From contig NZ_JAJAGO010000022.1 in NCBI RefSeq assembly GCF_025165795.1, positions 1 through 64,000 on the forward strand: 64,000 nt of DNA, in the 5' to 3' direction. The translations under genes were made by a program, and so were the position numbers. The notes under the pieces were generated by a model. It was not told where the DNA came from. It saw nothing but the letters and a program-made list of their open reading frames with translations, and ran no database searches. The stretch is from Streptomyces gossypii (GTDB taxonomy: Bacteria; Actinomycetota; Actinomycetes; Streptomycetales; Streptomycetaceae). Position 1 is the stretch's first letter, and each line of letters opens with the position of its first letter. Positions 8,464-16,786 of the stretch are shown here, one piece after another.

Positions 8464-9276
8464 ATGGCTGTCACTGGTTTCAGGGGCGGGCGCGCCGCCG
8501 CCGTGCTGGCGCTGGTCTGCGCGCTGGTCATGGCGCCGCCGTCGCCGCAGGGGGCCGCTTCCGCACCGCGGACGCCGGCCGCAGCCCGGCTGCCCGCCGG
8601 TTTCGTGTCGCTGCGCGAGGCGGCACCGACGGTCCGGCAGGAGATCCGCTACTTCACCCGGCACAACTTCACGGGCGCGCGCGTCGACGGCTACCGCAGG
8701 CCGTTGTGCCTCCTGACGGTCGACGCGGCCCGTGCGCTGCGGGAGGCGCAGCGGCACTTCCTGAAGCGGGGCTACACGCTGAAGGTGTACGACTGCTACC
8801 GCCCGCAGCGCGCGGTGGACGAGTTCGTCCGCTGGGCCGGAGACACGGGCGATCGGTCAGGGCTGAAGCGGGAGTTCTACCCCCGGGTCGACAAGTCGCA
8901 GCTGCTCGCGGACGGCTACATCGCGGCGAAGTCCGGGCACAGCCGGGGCAGCACGGTCGATCTGACCCTGGTGGAACTTCCTGCACCGCCGACCCGGCCG
9001 TATGTGCCGGGCGAGCCTCTGGTCCCGTGTATCGCGCCGCGCGAGGAGCGCTTCCCCGACAACTCGGTCGACATGGGCACCGGGTACGACTGCTTCGACC
9101 CGCTCTCCCGCACGCTGGACGAGCGTGTCGCGGGCCGGCAGCGCGCCAACCGGCTTCTGCTGAAGCGTGGGCTGGAGAGGGCGGGTTTCCGGAATTACCC
9201 CGCCGAGTGGTGGCACTACACCTACGAGCCGGAGACCTTCCCGGACACGTACTTCGACTTCCCGGTTGAACGATGA
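8464..9276 (+). CDS. Secreted D-alanyl-D-alanine dipeptidase family protein (peptidase M15D, VanX-like)
   Basis: The protein is about 270 aa with an N-terminal hydrophobic signal segment (AAAVLALVCALVMA) followed by AASA, suggesting secretion. The M15 zinc motif SGHSRGSTVDLTL (H.6D) and the downstream EWWHYTY (Glu base and second His ligand) are intact, as is YDCYRPQRAV with the conserved arginine. It should cleave D-Ala-D-Ala or related cell-wall dipeptides outside the membrane. GTG 8458 and ATG 8464 are both possible starts; ribosome sites are weak. It directly follows the GH31 gene, so the two may be co-transcribed, and a hairpin follows it. Confidence 0.88.
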   Translation: MAVTGFRGGRAAAVLALVCALVMAPPSPQGAASAPRTPAAARLPAGFVSLREAAPTVRQEIRYFTRHNFTGARVDGYRRPLCLLTVDAARALREAQRHFLKRGYTLKVYDCYRPQRAVDEFVRWAGDTGDRSGLKREFYPRVDKSQLLADGYIAAKSGHSRGSTVDLTLVELPAPPTRPYVPGEPLVPCIAPREERFPDNSVDMGTGYDCFDPLSRTLDERVAGRQRANRLLLKRGLERAGFRNYPAEWWHYTYEPETFPDTYFDFPVER

Positions 9277-9284
9277 ACGGTGAC

Positions 9285-9326
9285 GACGGTGGCCGGGACC
9301 ACCCCCGTCGGTCCCGTGCCACCGTC
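9285..9326 (+). terminator. Hairpin terminator after the dipeptidase gene
   Basis: GACGGTGGC pairs with GCCACCGTC and GGGACC with GGTCCC, forming a near-perfect long stem beginning nine bases after the stop codon. It separates the GH31-dipeptidase unit from glpF. Confidence 0.8.
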
Positions 9327-9474
9327 ATGGGTAAGGGACGTCGCTTCCTTGGCCCCGGTTCATTCCCGGTGCCCCTGTGACGGAGATGCAGAAGTGGTGA
9401 CGTGGCGATGACACTCCATTTCGCATCCCCCGGTCGGCGCAATATCCGCGCCACGATCCGCGTCGTCCATCATC

Positions 9475-9503
9475 TTGACGGTTCATCGGGTCAGATGAAC
9501 ACT
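9475..9503 (+). promoter_or_regulatory. Candidate glpF promoter with overlapping inverted repeat
   Basis: TTGACG (9475-9480) is followed directly by the perfect inverted repeat GTTCATC-6-GATGAAC (9481-9500). A weak -10 (AACACT) would fall at 9498-9503 with a 17-base spacer. A dyad placed between -35 and -10 is a typical repressor site, for example for an IclR-family GylR-type glycerol regulator. No regulator gene lies beside it in this window. The start codon of glpF is about 60 bases downstream. Confidence 0.45.
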
Positions 9504-9561
9504 TCCGGCACGCTCGCCACGGAGGGCGGAGTGTGGACGGAAGAGCCAGTAAGGAGCCGTC

Positions 9562-10296
9562 ATGGAGCAATTCTCAAACGGGGACATCTTCGTCGGCGAA
9601 ATCATCGGCACGGCGATCCTGGTGCTGTTCGGCGTAGGCGTCGTCGCCGCCGTGAACCTGCCGCACTCCAAGGCGAAGGGGGCCGGATGGGTGGCCGTCT
9701 CCTTCGGCTGGGGCTTCGGAGTCCTGGCGGGTGCCTACACCGCCGCTCCCCTGTCCGGCGGGCACATCAACCCGGCTGTGACGTTCGGGATCGCCGTCGA
9801 GAGCGGCGAGTGGAGCAAGGTGCCGGTCTATCTGTGCGGACAGTTCATCGGCGCCTTCCTCGGCGCCGTGCTGACATGGGCCGCTTACTACTCTCAGTTC
9901 GCGGCCAACGCCGACCGGGAGCACGCGCAGCCGACGCTGGTGAACTTCTCCACCATCCCGGCGGTCCGCAACCCGGCTGCCAACCTCATCACCGAAATCA
10001 TCGCCACCATCGCGCTGGTGCTGCCGCTGCTGGCATTCGGGCTGGACACGGGCCTCGGCGAGTCGGGCACCCAGATCCTGATGGTCGCCCTGCTGGTCAC
10101 CGGCATCGGCCTCTCCCTGGGCGGTCCGACCGGGTACGCCATCAACCCGGCCCGCGACCTGGGCCCCCGTATCGCCCACGCGATTCTGCCGATCCCCAAC
10201 AAGGGCACCTCGGACTGGGGCTACTCCTGGATCCCGGTGGCAGGTCCGGTCATCGGCGGCATCATCGGGGCCGGCGTCTACAACGCCGCCTTCTGA
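9562..10296 (+). CDS. glpF: Glycerol uptake facilitator (aquaglyceroporin, MIP family)
   Basis: The 244-aa polytopic membrane protein lets glycerol diffuse into the cell. Both pore NPA boxes are present: GGHINPAV (Asn70) and GYAINPARDLGPR (Asn195; the Asp after the second NPA is the glyceroporin type). Six hydrophobic segments can be followed. The ATG has AAGGAG six bases upstream. Glycerol kinase follows 108 bases later on the same strand. No glpD and no gylR-type regulator are attached, unlike the main gyl operon of Streptomyces, so this may be a second glpF-glpK set. Confidence 0.95.
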   Translation: MEQFSNGDIFVGEIIGTAILVLFGVGVVAAVNLPHSKAKGAGWVAVSFGWGFGVLAGAYTAAPLSGGHINPAVTFGIAVESGEWSKVPVYLCGQFIGAFLGAVLTWAAYYSQFAANADREHAQPTLVNFSTIPAVRNPAANLITEIIATIALVLPLLAFGLDTGLGESGTQILMVALLVTGIGLSLGGPTGYAINPARDLGPRIAHAILPIPNKGTSDWGYSWIPVAGPVIGGIIGAGVYNAAF

Positions 10297-10352
10297 GGCA
10301 CGCGGTACCGAGCACGTGAAGAGCACCGACTCCCACCCCACCCGAATTTCAT

Positions 10353-10392
10353 CCGAGTAGCCGAGCAGCCGAGCAGCTGAGCAGCCGAGTAA
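10353..10392 (+). repeat. Five tandem 8-bp units between glpF and glpK
   Basis: The units read CCGAGTAG, CCGAGCAG, CCGAGCAG, CTGAGCAG, CCGAGTAA, ending at the glpK ribosome site (AAGGGG, 10391-10396). Such a short tandem array can change length by slippage and would alter the glpF-glpK spacing without touching a reading frame. Confidence 0.8.
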
Positions 10393-10404
10393 GGGGACGT
10401 GATC

Positions 10405-11922
10405 ATGACGGACTCGTATGTCGCGGCAATCGACCAGGGCACCACGTCCAGCAGGTGCATCATCTTCGACCAGCACGGCGTCCCGGTCGCCGTCGACCAG
10501 CGTGAGCACCGCCAGATCCTTCCCCGTCCGGGCTGGGTGGAGCATGACGCCGCCGAGATCTGGGCGACCGTACGGGCGGTGGTGACCGGCGCGCTCGCCA
10601 GAGCGGGACTGCACGCCGGCGAGCTCAGCGCGCTGGGCATCACCAACCAGCGGGAGACCACGGTCCTGTGGGACAGGAGGACCGGAGAACCGGTACACAA
10701 CGCGATCGTGTGGCAGGACACCCGCACCGTGGGGCTGTGCGAGGAGCTCGGCGGCACCGAAGGCCAGGACCGCTTCCGCGACCGCACCGGGCTGCCGCTG
10801 GCCAGCTACTTCTCCGGTCCCAAGGTGGCCTGGCTGCTGGACCAGGTGCCCGGCCTGCGGGCGCGGGCCGTGGCCGGGGAGATCGCCTTCGGCACCATGG
10901 ACTCCTGGCTGATCTGGAACCTGACGGGTGGCACGGACGGCGGAGTGCACGTCACCGACGTCACCAACGCCGGACGCACCATGCTGATGAACCTGGAGAC
11001 CCTCCAGTGGGACCCCTCGATCCTGGCCGCGATGGACGTGCCCGAGGCCCTGCTGCCCGAGATCAGGTCCTCTGCCGAGGTGTACGGCAACGCGGTCGGC
11101 CCACTCGCCGGGGTACCGGTCGCGTCGGCGCTCGGCGACCAGCACGCGGCGGTCTTCGGCCAGACCTGCTACGGCGTGGGCGAGGCGAAGAACACCTACG
11201 GCACGGGCTCCTTCCTGCTCCTGAACACCGGCACCCAGCCGGTCGCCTCCCAGCACGGCCTGCTCACGACGATGGGCTACCAGTTGGGCAGCGAGCCCCC
11301 GGTGTACTGCCTGGAGGGCTCGATCGCGATCACCGGCGCCCTGGTGCAGTGGTTCCGCGATCAGCTCGGCATCATCTCCGCCTCCGACGACATCGAGCCG
11401 CTGGCGGCGAGCGTCGAGGACAACGGCGGGGCGTACATCGTGCCTGCCTTCTCCGGCCTGTTCGCCCCGTACTGGCGTTCGGACGCGCGGGGCGTCATCA
11501 CCGGCCTCACCCGCTTCGTCACCAAGGCACATCTGGCGCGGGCGGTCCTGGAGGCGACGAGCTGGCAGACCCGGGAGGTGGTGGACGCGATGTACCAGGA
11601 CTCCGGCGTCCCGATCACCACGCTCAAGGTCGACGGCGGCATGACGGTGAACAACCTGCTCATGCAGCACCAGGCAGATGTGCTCGGGGTGCCGGTGATC
11701 CGTCCCGTGGTGGCGGAGACGACCTGTCTGGGCGCTGCCTACGCCGCTGGGCTGGCGACCGGCGTGTGGTCCGGGCTGGACGAGCTGCGCGCGCAGTGGA
11801 AGCGCGACAAGGAGTGGTCCCCGCGCATGGACGCCGGGACGCGGGAGCGTGAGTACGCGAACTGGCACATGGCGGTGGAGCGAAGCTTCGGCTGGCACCG
11901 GGAGAACGGCTCCCGGGGCTGA
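10405..11922 (+). CDS. glpK: Glycerol kinase
   Basis: The protein of about 505 aa is an FGGY-family kinase that phosphorylates glycerol to glycerol 3-phosphate with ATP. Visible motifs are DQGTTSSRCIIFD near the N-terminus, WQDTRT, ALGDQHAAVFGQTCYGVGEAKNTYGTG, the adenosine motif VDGGMTVNNLLMQHQADVLG and TTCLGAAYAAGLA. ATG 10405 is preferred over GTG 10399 because the AAGGGG site is then correctly spaced. It is partner to glpF upstream and convergent with cvnD, with only 35 bases between and no strong terminator. Confidence 0.96.
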   Translation: MTDSYVAAIDQGTTSSRCIIFDQHGVPVAVDQREHRQILPRPGWVEHDAAEIWATVRAVVTGALARAGLHAGELSALGITNQRETTVLWDRRTGEPVHNAIVWQDTRTVGLCEELGGTEGQDRFRDRTGLPLASYFSGPKVAWLLDQVPGLRARAVAGEIAFGTMDSWLIWNLTGGTDGGVHVTDVTNAGRTMLMNLETLQWDPSILAAMDVPEALLPEIRSSAEVYGNAVGPLAGVPVASALGDQHAAVFGQTCYGVGEAKNTYGTGSFLLLNTGTQPVASQHGLLTTMGYQLGSEPPVYCLEGSIAITGALVQWFRDQLGIISASDDIEPLAASVEDNGGAYIVPAFSGLFAPYWRSDARGVITGLTRFVTKAHLARAVLEATSWQTREVVDAMYQDSGVPITTLKVDGGMTVNNLLMQHQADVLGVPVIRPVVAETTCLGAAYAAGLATGVWSGLDELRAQWKRDKEWSPRMDAGTREREYANWHMAVERSFGWHRENGSRG

Positions 11923-11957
11923 GCCTGACGACGGCGGGGGCGGTGAGCCCGGGTTTC

Positions 11958-12578
11958 TCAGTCCGCGGGCCCGCCGCCGTTCGCCGCCCCCGTCCGCATC
12001 GCGTGCTCGACCACCGAGATCAGCACCTCACGCACGGACTCGCGCTGTCGCGCGTCGCACAGCAGCACCGGCACCGTCTGCCCCAGATCGAGCGCCCTGC
12101 GTACGGTCTCGACCGGATAGCGGTCGGCGCCGTCGAAGCAGTTGACGGCGACGGTGAAGGGGATGCCGCGCCGTTCGAAGTAGTCGATCGCCGCGAAGCA
12201 GTCCTCCAGACGCCTGGTGTCGGTGAGCACCACGGCGCCCAGGGCACCCTGGGCCAGCTCGTCCCACAGGAACCAGAACCGGTCCTGGCCCGGTGTGCCG
12301 AAGACGTAGAGCACCAGGTTCTCGTTGATGGTGATACGGCCGAAGTCCATGGCCACCGTCGTCGTGGTCTTGGTCTCCACGCCTTCGGTGTCGTCGTACG
12401 GCCGGCTCGCCTCGGTGAGCGCCTCCTCGGTACGCAGCGGCTTGATCTCGCTGACCGCCCCGACCAGGGTCGTCTTGCCCACGCCGAAACCCCCAGCCAC
12501 CAGCAGCTTCAACGCCACCGGATCCTGGGCCGCCGCCGCGCCCTCGCGGCGGCCTCGCTCAGAGCGCCCGAAGACCAT
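11958..12578 (-). CDS. Conservon GTPase (CvnD-like ATP/GTP-binding protein)
   Basis: The 206-aa small GTPase-like protein has the P-loop AGGFGVGKTTLVGAV, a switch region with TTTTVAMDFGRI, FGTPGQDRFWFLWDEL (DxxG-like GTPGQ) and VAVNCFDGADRYP in the NKxD position. In conservons such proteins pair with the roadblock and DUF742 proteins in a signalling complex at the membrane. It overlaps the DUF742 gene by 20 bases, so they are translationally coupled. It is the last gene of the cvnA-B-C-D set; no cytochrome P450 follows. Confidence 0.9.
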   Translation of the reverse strand: MVFGRSERGRREGAAAAQDPVALKLLVAGGFGVGKTTLVGAVSEIKPLRTEEALTEASRPYDDTEGVETKTTTTVAMDFGRITINENLVLYVFGTPGQDRFWFLWDELAQGALGAVVLTDTRRLEDCFAAIDYFERRGIPFTVAVNCFDGADRYPVETVRRALDLGQTVPVLLCDARQRESVREVLISVVEHAMRTGAANGGGPAD

Positions 12579-12942
12579 CGATCACCTCGCGCAGAATGTA
12601 CTCGTCCGGCAGCTCGGCCGGCGGCACGGGTCGGGTGACGCGGACCAGCTCCGCGTCGATGAGATCGCTGATGAGGACGCGCACGACCCCCACCGGCAGG
12701 TCCAGTTCGGTCGCCAGCTCCGCCACGGACCGGGGGGTCCGGCGGCACAGCATGACGATGTCGACGTGTTCCGGCGCCAAACTGTGGTGGTCGTCGGCCC
12801 GGTCGGCAAGCGAACCCTCGGCGATCACCAGCGCGATCAGATCGAGCTGCGCCGCGTCGGTAGTGCCACGGGTACGGCCGCGTGTCATCGCGTACGGCCG
12901 TACCACCGGGCCTGCCGCGTCGTCGAACCAGCGGTCGGTCAT
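12559..12942 (-). CDS. DUF742 protein (CvnC-like)
   Basis: The 127-aa protein has the DUF742 hallmarks RPYAMTRGRT, SLAPEHVDIVMLC, PRSVAELATELDLPVGVVRVLISDLIDAELV (a winged-helix-like region) and a C-terminal ILREVIDGLRAL. It is always found between roadblock and GTPase genes in conservons and is thought to contribute to their signalling complex. There are only 11 bases between the roadblock gene stop and its start, and it overlaps the GTPase gene. Confidence 0.9.
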   Translation of the reverse strand: MTDRWFDDAAGPVVRPYAMTRGRTRGTTDAAQLDLIALVIAEGSLADRADDHHSLAPEHVDIVMLCRRTPRSVAELATELDLPVGVVRVLISDLIDAELVRVTRPVPPAELPDEYILREVIDGLRAL

Positions 12943-12953
12943 GGCCCGTCCCG

Positions 12954-13427
12954 TCAGCTTCCGCCGGACAGGCCAGAGCGGGGAGCGGTGCTCAGATGTG
13001 CGCCGACCCGCTTGACCAGCAAGGTCATCTCGTAGGCGACCTGGCCGACATCGGAGTCGGCGTCGGCCAGCACGGCCAGACAGCTGCCGTCTCCGGCGGC
13101 GGTGACGAAGAGGAACGCCTGGTCCAGCTCCACCACCGTCTGACGGACACCTCCCGCCTCGAAGTGGTGCCCGACGCCCTTGGCCAGGCTGTGGAAGCCG
13201 GAAGCCACGGCGGCGAGATGCTCCCCGTCCTCGCGGGTCAGACCACGCGACGTGCCCTTGGGGAGTCCGTCGCCGGAGAGCACCAGGGCCCTGCGGATGC
13301 TGCCCACCCGCTGGACCAGTTCGTCCAGCAACCAGTTCAGCTCGCCCGCGCTGTCACCGGCGCCTGCGGCGGCTGGAGCCTCGGCACTCGACGCCGTGGC
13401 GTGTGCGGTGGCCTTCGATGCGGTCAT
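12954..13427 (-). CDS. Roadblock/LC7-domain protein (CvnB-like)
   Basis: The 157-aa protein has an Ala-rich N-terminal linker and then a roadblock/LC7 domain (GELNWLLDELVQRVGSIRRALVLSGDGLPKGTSRGL, HHFEAGGVRQTVVELDQAFLFVTAAGDGSCLAVLAD). Family members act as regulators of the adjacent small GTPase and bind the histidine kinase. Its ATG overlaps the TGA of the kinase gene (ATGA), indicating tight coupling. Confidence 0.9.
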   Translation of the reverse strand: MTASKATAHATASSAEAPAAAGAGDSAGELNWLLDELVQRVGSIRRALVLSGDGLPKGTSRGLTREDGEHLAAVASGFHSLAKGVGHHFEAGGVRQTVVELDQAFLFVTAAGDGSCLAVLADADSDVGQVAYEMTLLVKRVGAHLSTAPRSGLSGGS

Positions 13428-16129
13428 CGGCCTTTCCCCTCAGGAGTTGTTCGTGGTGCTGTCTCTTCCGCTCCGTCTCCCGACGGGTCGTCATTCTGCC
13501 GCCTCCCGCGCTCCCAGCCGCGCTGCAGCGAGGCCATCCGGCTGCGCACCTCGTCCGCGTCGCGGTCGTCCGGCGCTGCCGGAGCCGGTCCGGAACCGGT
13601 GCCGGACGGGATCTCACCGGTGTCCGTCTCGTTCCTCAACTGCGGGGCGAGGCTGGCCTGGCGTACCCGGCGGGGCAGCCCGCCCACCGTGTCCGGGCCG
13701 TCGCGGGTGTCCGGACGGGACGTTACGGGGCCGGAGGCCGGAGTGGATACCGGAGAGGCCGGGCTTCGCTGCGGGCCCCGCTGCCGGTTCTCCTCCTCGC
13801 CCTGCTCCGAGGGGGCACCGGCGGAGCGCTCCGGCCGCCGCTTGCCCGCTCCGACGGGCCGGCCGTGGTCGGAGACCAGTACCGGCGCGCCGGGCCGGCG
13901 GCGCGGCAGCGGTGCCGGACCGCCGTCCGGTGCCTGGGGCGGAGCGGACTGCGCCTGGGGACGTGCCTGCCGTGGGGGGTCGGCGGGCGGTGCGGAGTCG
14001 GTGTGCCGGCGGCCGAAGGGGCCCCCGGAGCCGTTCTGGTCAGGGTCCCGGTCGGCCTCTCCCAACGGGGCCTCGAGTTCGACGGGACCATTCAGCATGG
14101 CACCGGGTTCGGTGCCGCTCTCCAGCCGCGCCAGCGGCAGCTGGGCGAGCACGGCGCGCCCGGCGTTGCCCGGGCCACCGTCCGCGCCCGTGTCGGCGCG
14201 CGACAGGGACCTGCGCTCCTCGTCGTCCCGCCCGGGAGTCTCGGTGAGGATCGATCCCGGGATCAGCACCACGGCGGTGGTGCCACCGTACGGAGAGGGC
14301 TGCAGCGAGACCCGTACGCCCTGCCGGAGCGCAAGCCGGGAGACGACGAAGAGGCCGAGCCGGTCAGTGTCGGAGAGTTCGAACTCCGGTGTCTCGGCGA
14401 GCCGGAGATTCGCGTCGAGAAGGGCGTCGGCGGCCATGCCGAGCCCACGGTCGTGGATCTCCAGGGTGAAGCCGTTGGAGACCCGCTCGCCCAGCACCTG
14501 TACCGCCGTGTGCGGCGGGGAGAAGACGGTGGCGTTCTCCAGGAGTTCGGCGATCAGATGGGTGAGGTCGGCGACGGCGCTGCCGTCCACGGCGAGCCGG
14601 GAGAGCCGCCGGACCTCGATCCGCTCGTAGTCCTCGACCTCGGCGACTGCCGCCCGTACGACATCCATCAGCTGCACGGGTTTGCGCCATTGGCGTGAGG
14701 GCGCGGCGCCGGAGAGGATCACCAGCCCCTCGGCGTGCCGCCGCATGCGGGTGGTGAGGTGGTCGAGCCGGAAGAGGTCGGCGAGTTCGTCGGTGTCCTC
14801 GGTGCGGCGCTCCATGGTGTCCAGCAGGCTGAGCTGGCGGTGCAGCAGCACCTGGTTGCGGCGGGCGAGGTTGACGAAGACCTCGGAGACCCCGCGCCTC
14901 ATGTCGGCCTGTTTGACGGCCGCTTCGACGGCGGCCCGCTGCAGCGTGTTCAACGCGCGCCCGACCTCTCCCGCCTCGTCCGCCGGATAGTCCAGCCGCG
15001 GCGCCTCGGTCTCGATGTCGACCTGCTCGCCCGCCGCGAGCCGCCGCATCACGCTCGGCAGCCGTGAGCCCGCGGAGTCGCTCGCCTCCTTGCGGAGCCT
15101 GCTCAGATCCCGGATCAGCCCGCGCCCCACGCGGATGGAGATGACGAGCGAGGCGAGCACGGCGAGGAGTCCCAGGACGCCGAAGACGGAGGCCCGGATC
15201 AGCACGCTCATGGCCCGTGGGTCGACGTCGCCCTGATGGTGCTGCCGTGCCTCGCTGCCCATCCGCCGGATGTCGTCGAGGACGGCCGAGGTTGCCTCTT
15301 CCCAGCGCTCGCTGTTGACGACGCCCTCGGTGGCCCGGGGGCCCGCGGTGATGATGGCGTCCTCGTAGCTGCTGAGGGTGCGTCCGTCGGTGCCGTCCCA
15401 GTAGCTCTGGAAGGTCTCGCGGTGCTCAGGGGGCAGGAGCTGCAGATTGGTGCTCAGCGTGAGCTTGCGTTCGGCTATCCGGTCGGTGAAGGCGCGCTGG
15501 TCGCCTCTGGTCATCTCACCCGCGGCGAGTGCGGCGGCCATCAGTGCGTCCTCGCGCGAGAGGTACTCACCCGCCATCATGATCCCGACCAGGGCGCGGC
15601 CGTGGCGCTCCTGATCGGCTTCGTGCAGCCCGTGGAGCGAGGTGAGGAAGAGGTGACAGGGGTCGACGAGTTCGTTGTACGCCTGGAAGGCGCCGCCGCG
15701 CGAGAAGTTGTTCCGCTCCACCTTGTCGCGCGTCTCCTCCAGCCCCGACAGCGCCTCCACCAGTGCGTCAAGCCGCTTCCTGGATCCCGGCCCCAGATCG
15801 TCCCTGAGTCCGGAGTCGGCCGCCTCGTCCTTTATCGTGGCAACCGCACGGTCGGTGGCACGCCGCTGACTCTGCAGCTGGGACAGGGCGTCGGAACGCC
15901 GCGGGTCGGCGAGGTAGACGAGCGTCTTGCGGCGCTCAAGCTGAACGGCGTGGGCGATTGCCCCGACCGGACGGTCGACCCTGTCCATGACCTTCGCGGC
16001 CGTCAGTTTGTCGACCGCTTCACGGCTGGTGATGTAGGTGGCGAATGCCCAGATGGACACGAGGGACACCAGCGGCACCAGCAGCAGCGCCACGATCTTC
16101 CGGCGGATCGGCTTCCCGCGAAAGCGCAT
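13424..16129 (-). CDS. Conservon sensor histidine kinase with nitrate-sensor-type domain (CvnA-like)
   Basis: The 901-aa membrane kinase starts with a basic stretch and a transmembrane helix (IVALLLVPLVSLVSIWAFATYI), followed by an extracellular four-helix NIT-type sensor region. A second transmembrane helix (VFGVLGLLAVLASLVISI), a HAMP segment, a kinase core with HLIAELLENATVFSPP (N box), HDRGLGM and DRLGLFVVSRLA come next, and then a long proline- and charge-rich disordered tail of about 280 residues. ATG 16129 is chosen because GGGGGAGG lies right upstream. It heads the cvn operon; no response regulator is adjacent, as is usual for conservons. Confidence 0.92.
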   Translation of the reverse strand: MRFRGKPIRRKIVALLLVPLVSLVSIWAFATYITSREAVDKLTAAKVMDRVDRPVGAIAHAVQLERRKTLVYLADPRRSDALSQLQSQRRATDRAVATIKDEAADSGLRDDLGPGSRKRLDALVEALSGLEETRDKVERNNFSRGGAFQAYNELVDPCHLFLTSLHGLHEADQERHGRALVGIMMAGEYLSREDALMAAALAAGEMTRGDQRAFTDRIAERKLTLSTNLQLLPPEHRETFQSYWDGTDGRTLSSYEDAIITAGPRATEGVVNSERWEEATSAVLDDIRRMGSEARQHHQGDVDPRAMSVLIRASVFGVLGLLAVLASLVISIRVGRGLIRDLSRLRKEASDSAGSRLPSVMRRLAAGEQVDIETEAPRLDYPADEAGEVGRALNTLQRAAVEAAVKQADMRRGVSEVFVNLARRNQVLLHRQLSLLDTMERRTEDTDELADLFRLDHLTTRMRRHAEGLVILSGAAPSRQWRKPVQLMDVVRAAVAEVEDYERIEVRRLSRLAVDGSAVADLTHLIAELLENATVFSPPHTAVQVLGERVSNGFTLEIHDRGLGMAADALLDANLRLAETPEFELSDTDRLGLFVVSRLALRQGVRVSLQPSPYGGTTAVVLIPGSILTETPGRDDEERRSLSRADTGADGGPGNAGRAVLAQLPLARLESGTEPGAMLNGPVELEAPLGEADRDPDQNGSGGPFGRRHTDSAPPADPPRQARPQAQSAPPQAPDGGPAPLPRRRPGAPVLVSDHGRPVGAGKRRPERSAGAPSEQGEEENRQRGPQRSPASPVSTPASGPVTSRPDTRDGPDTVGGLPRRVRQASLAPQLRNETDTGEIPSGTGSGPAPAAPDDRDADEVRSRMASLQRGWERGRRQNDDPSGDGAEETAPRTTPEGKGR

Positions 16130-16363
16130 GGCCTCCCCCACGTCAACCCCTCCGCTCGGAGGCGTATTTCGACAGCAAACGGCGCGAGCCTACTACTGCG
16201 GGACGGTCGACTCGCGATGTGTCCCCACCTTCAACCGGTGGTCCAGGGTGCCTCATCCTGAGTTGTCCGTCGATGCCCCGAGACACCTTCGGTGAATGTG
16301 GCACAAGACACGCGCGAAGAAGGTTATGCATGTCAGAGCGCGTGAAGGGGGAGTGAAAAAATC

Positions 16364-16786
16364 ATGTACGCCAAGCCTCGGCTGCCGGATCCGGTCCGGG
16401 CGGCGGCCGTGCGTGCCGTCATAGCCGTCGCACTCACCCTGGTGCTGTTGATGGTCGCCGTACTCTGCTCGCTCGCCGAAGTCTGGCTGGCCTTCCCGAT
16501 GGTGCTGGGCACCCTCGCCGGCACGGTGGTGGCGACGTGGTGCGTACTGGATGTGTGGGTGACCCGGCAGGTGTGGGTGCAGCGGCACGGAGTGGTCTCC
16601 GAACCGAGCAGCGTGGCCCGGCCGCGGCCGGGCCGGGGGCATCCGGTCAACGCGGCTCCACCGGGCCCCGCTGCGAAGCGGCGCGCCGCGCGGGGCCGTC
16701 CTGGGCGGGAACACTACTCTGCGGGGGAACGCTCGGCTGGGGGGCGCTCGGCTCCTCGGGGCGGCGGTACATCCGCGTCGCGGTGA
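16364..16786 (+). CDS. Small membrane protein of unknown function
   Basis: The 140-aa product has two closely spaced hydrophobic helices near residues 17-38 and 42-66 (AVIAVALTLVLLMVAVL and LAFPMVLGTLAGTVVATWCVL), then a basic, Pro/Arg/Gly-rich tail. The ATG follows AAGGGGGAG at a somewhat long distance. The last 140 bases overlap the end of the SMC-like gene on the other strand, so the tail may be read-through from a lost stop rather than a selected sequence. I do not recognise a family. It is divergent from the conservon. Confidence 0.6.
   Translation: MYAKPRLPDPVRAAAVRAVIAVALTLVLLMVAVLCSLAEVWLAFPMVLGTLAGTVVATWCVLDVWVTRQVWVQRHGVVSEPSSVARPRPGRGHPVNAAPPGPAAKRRAARGRPGREHYSAGERSAGGRSAPRGGGTSASR

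Noticed and set aside
5835..8531. 898-aa minus-strand open frame across the GH31 gene
   Set aside because: Antisense to a protein with clear GH31 motifs; the apparent sequence is low-complexity His/Arg/Pro.
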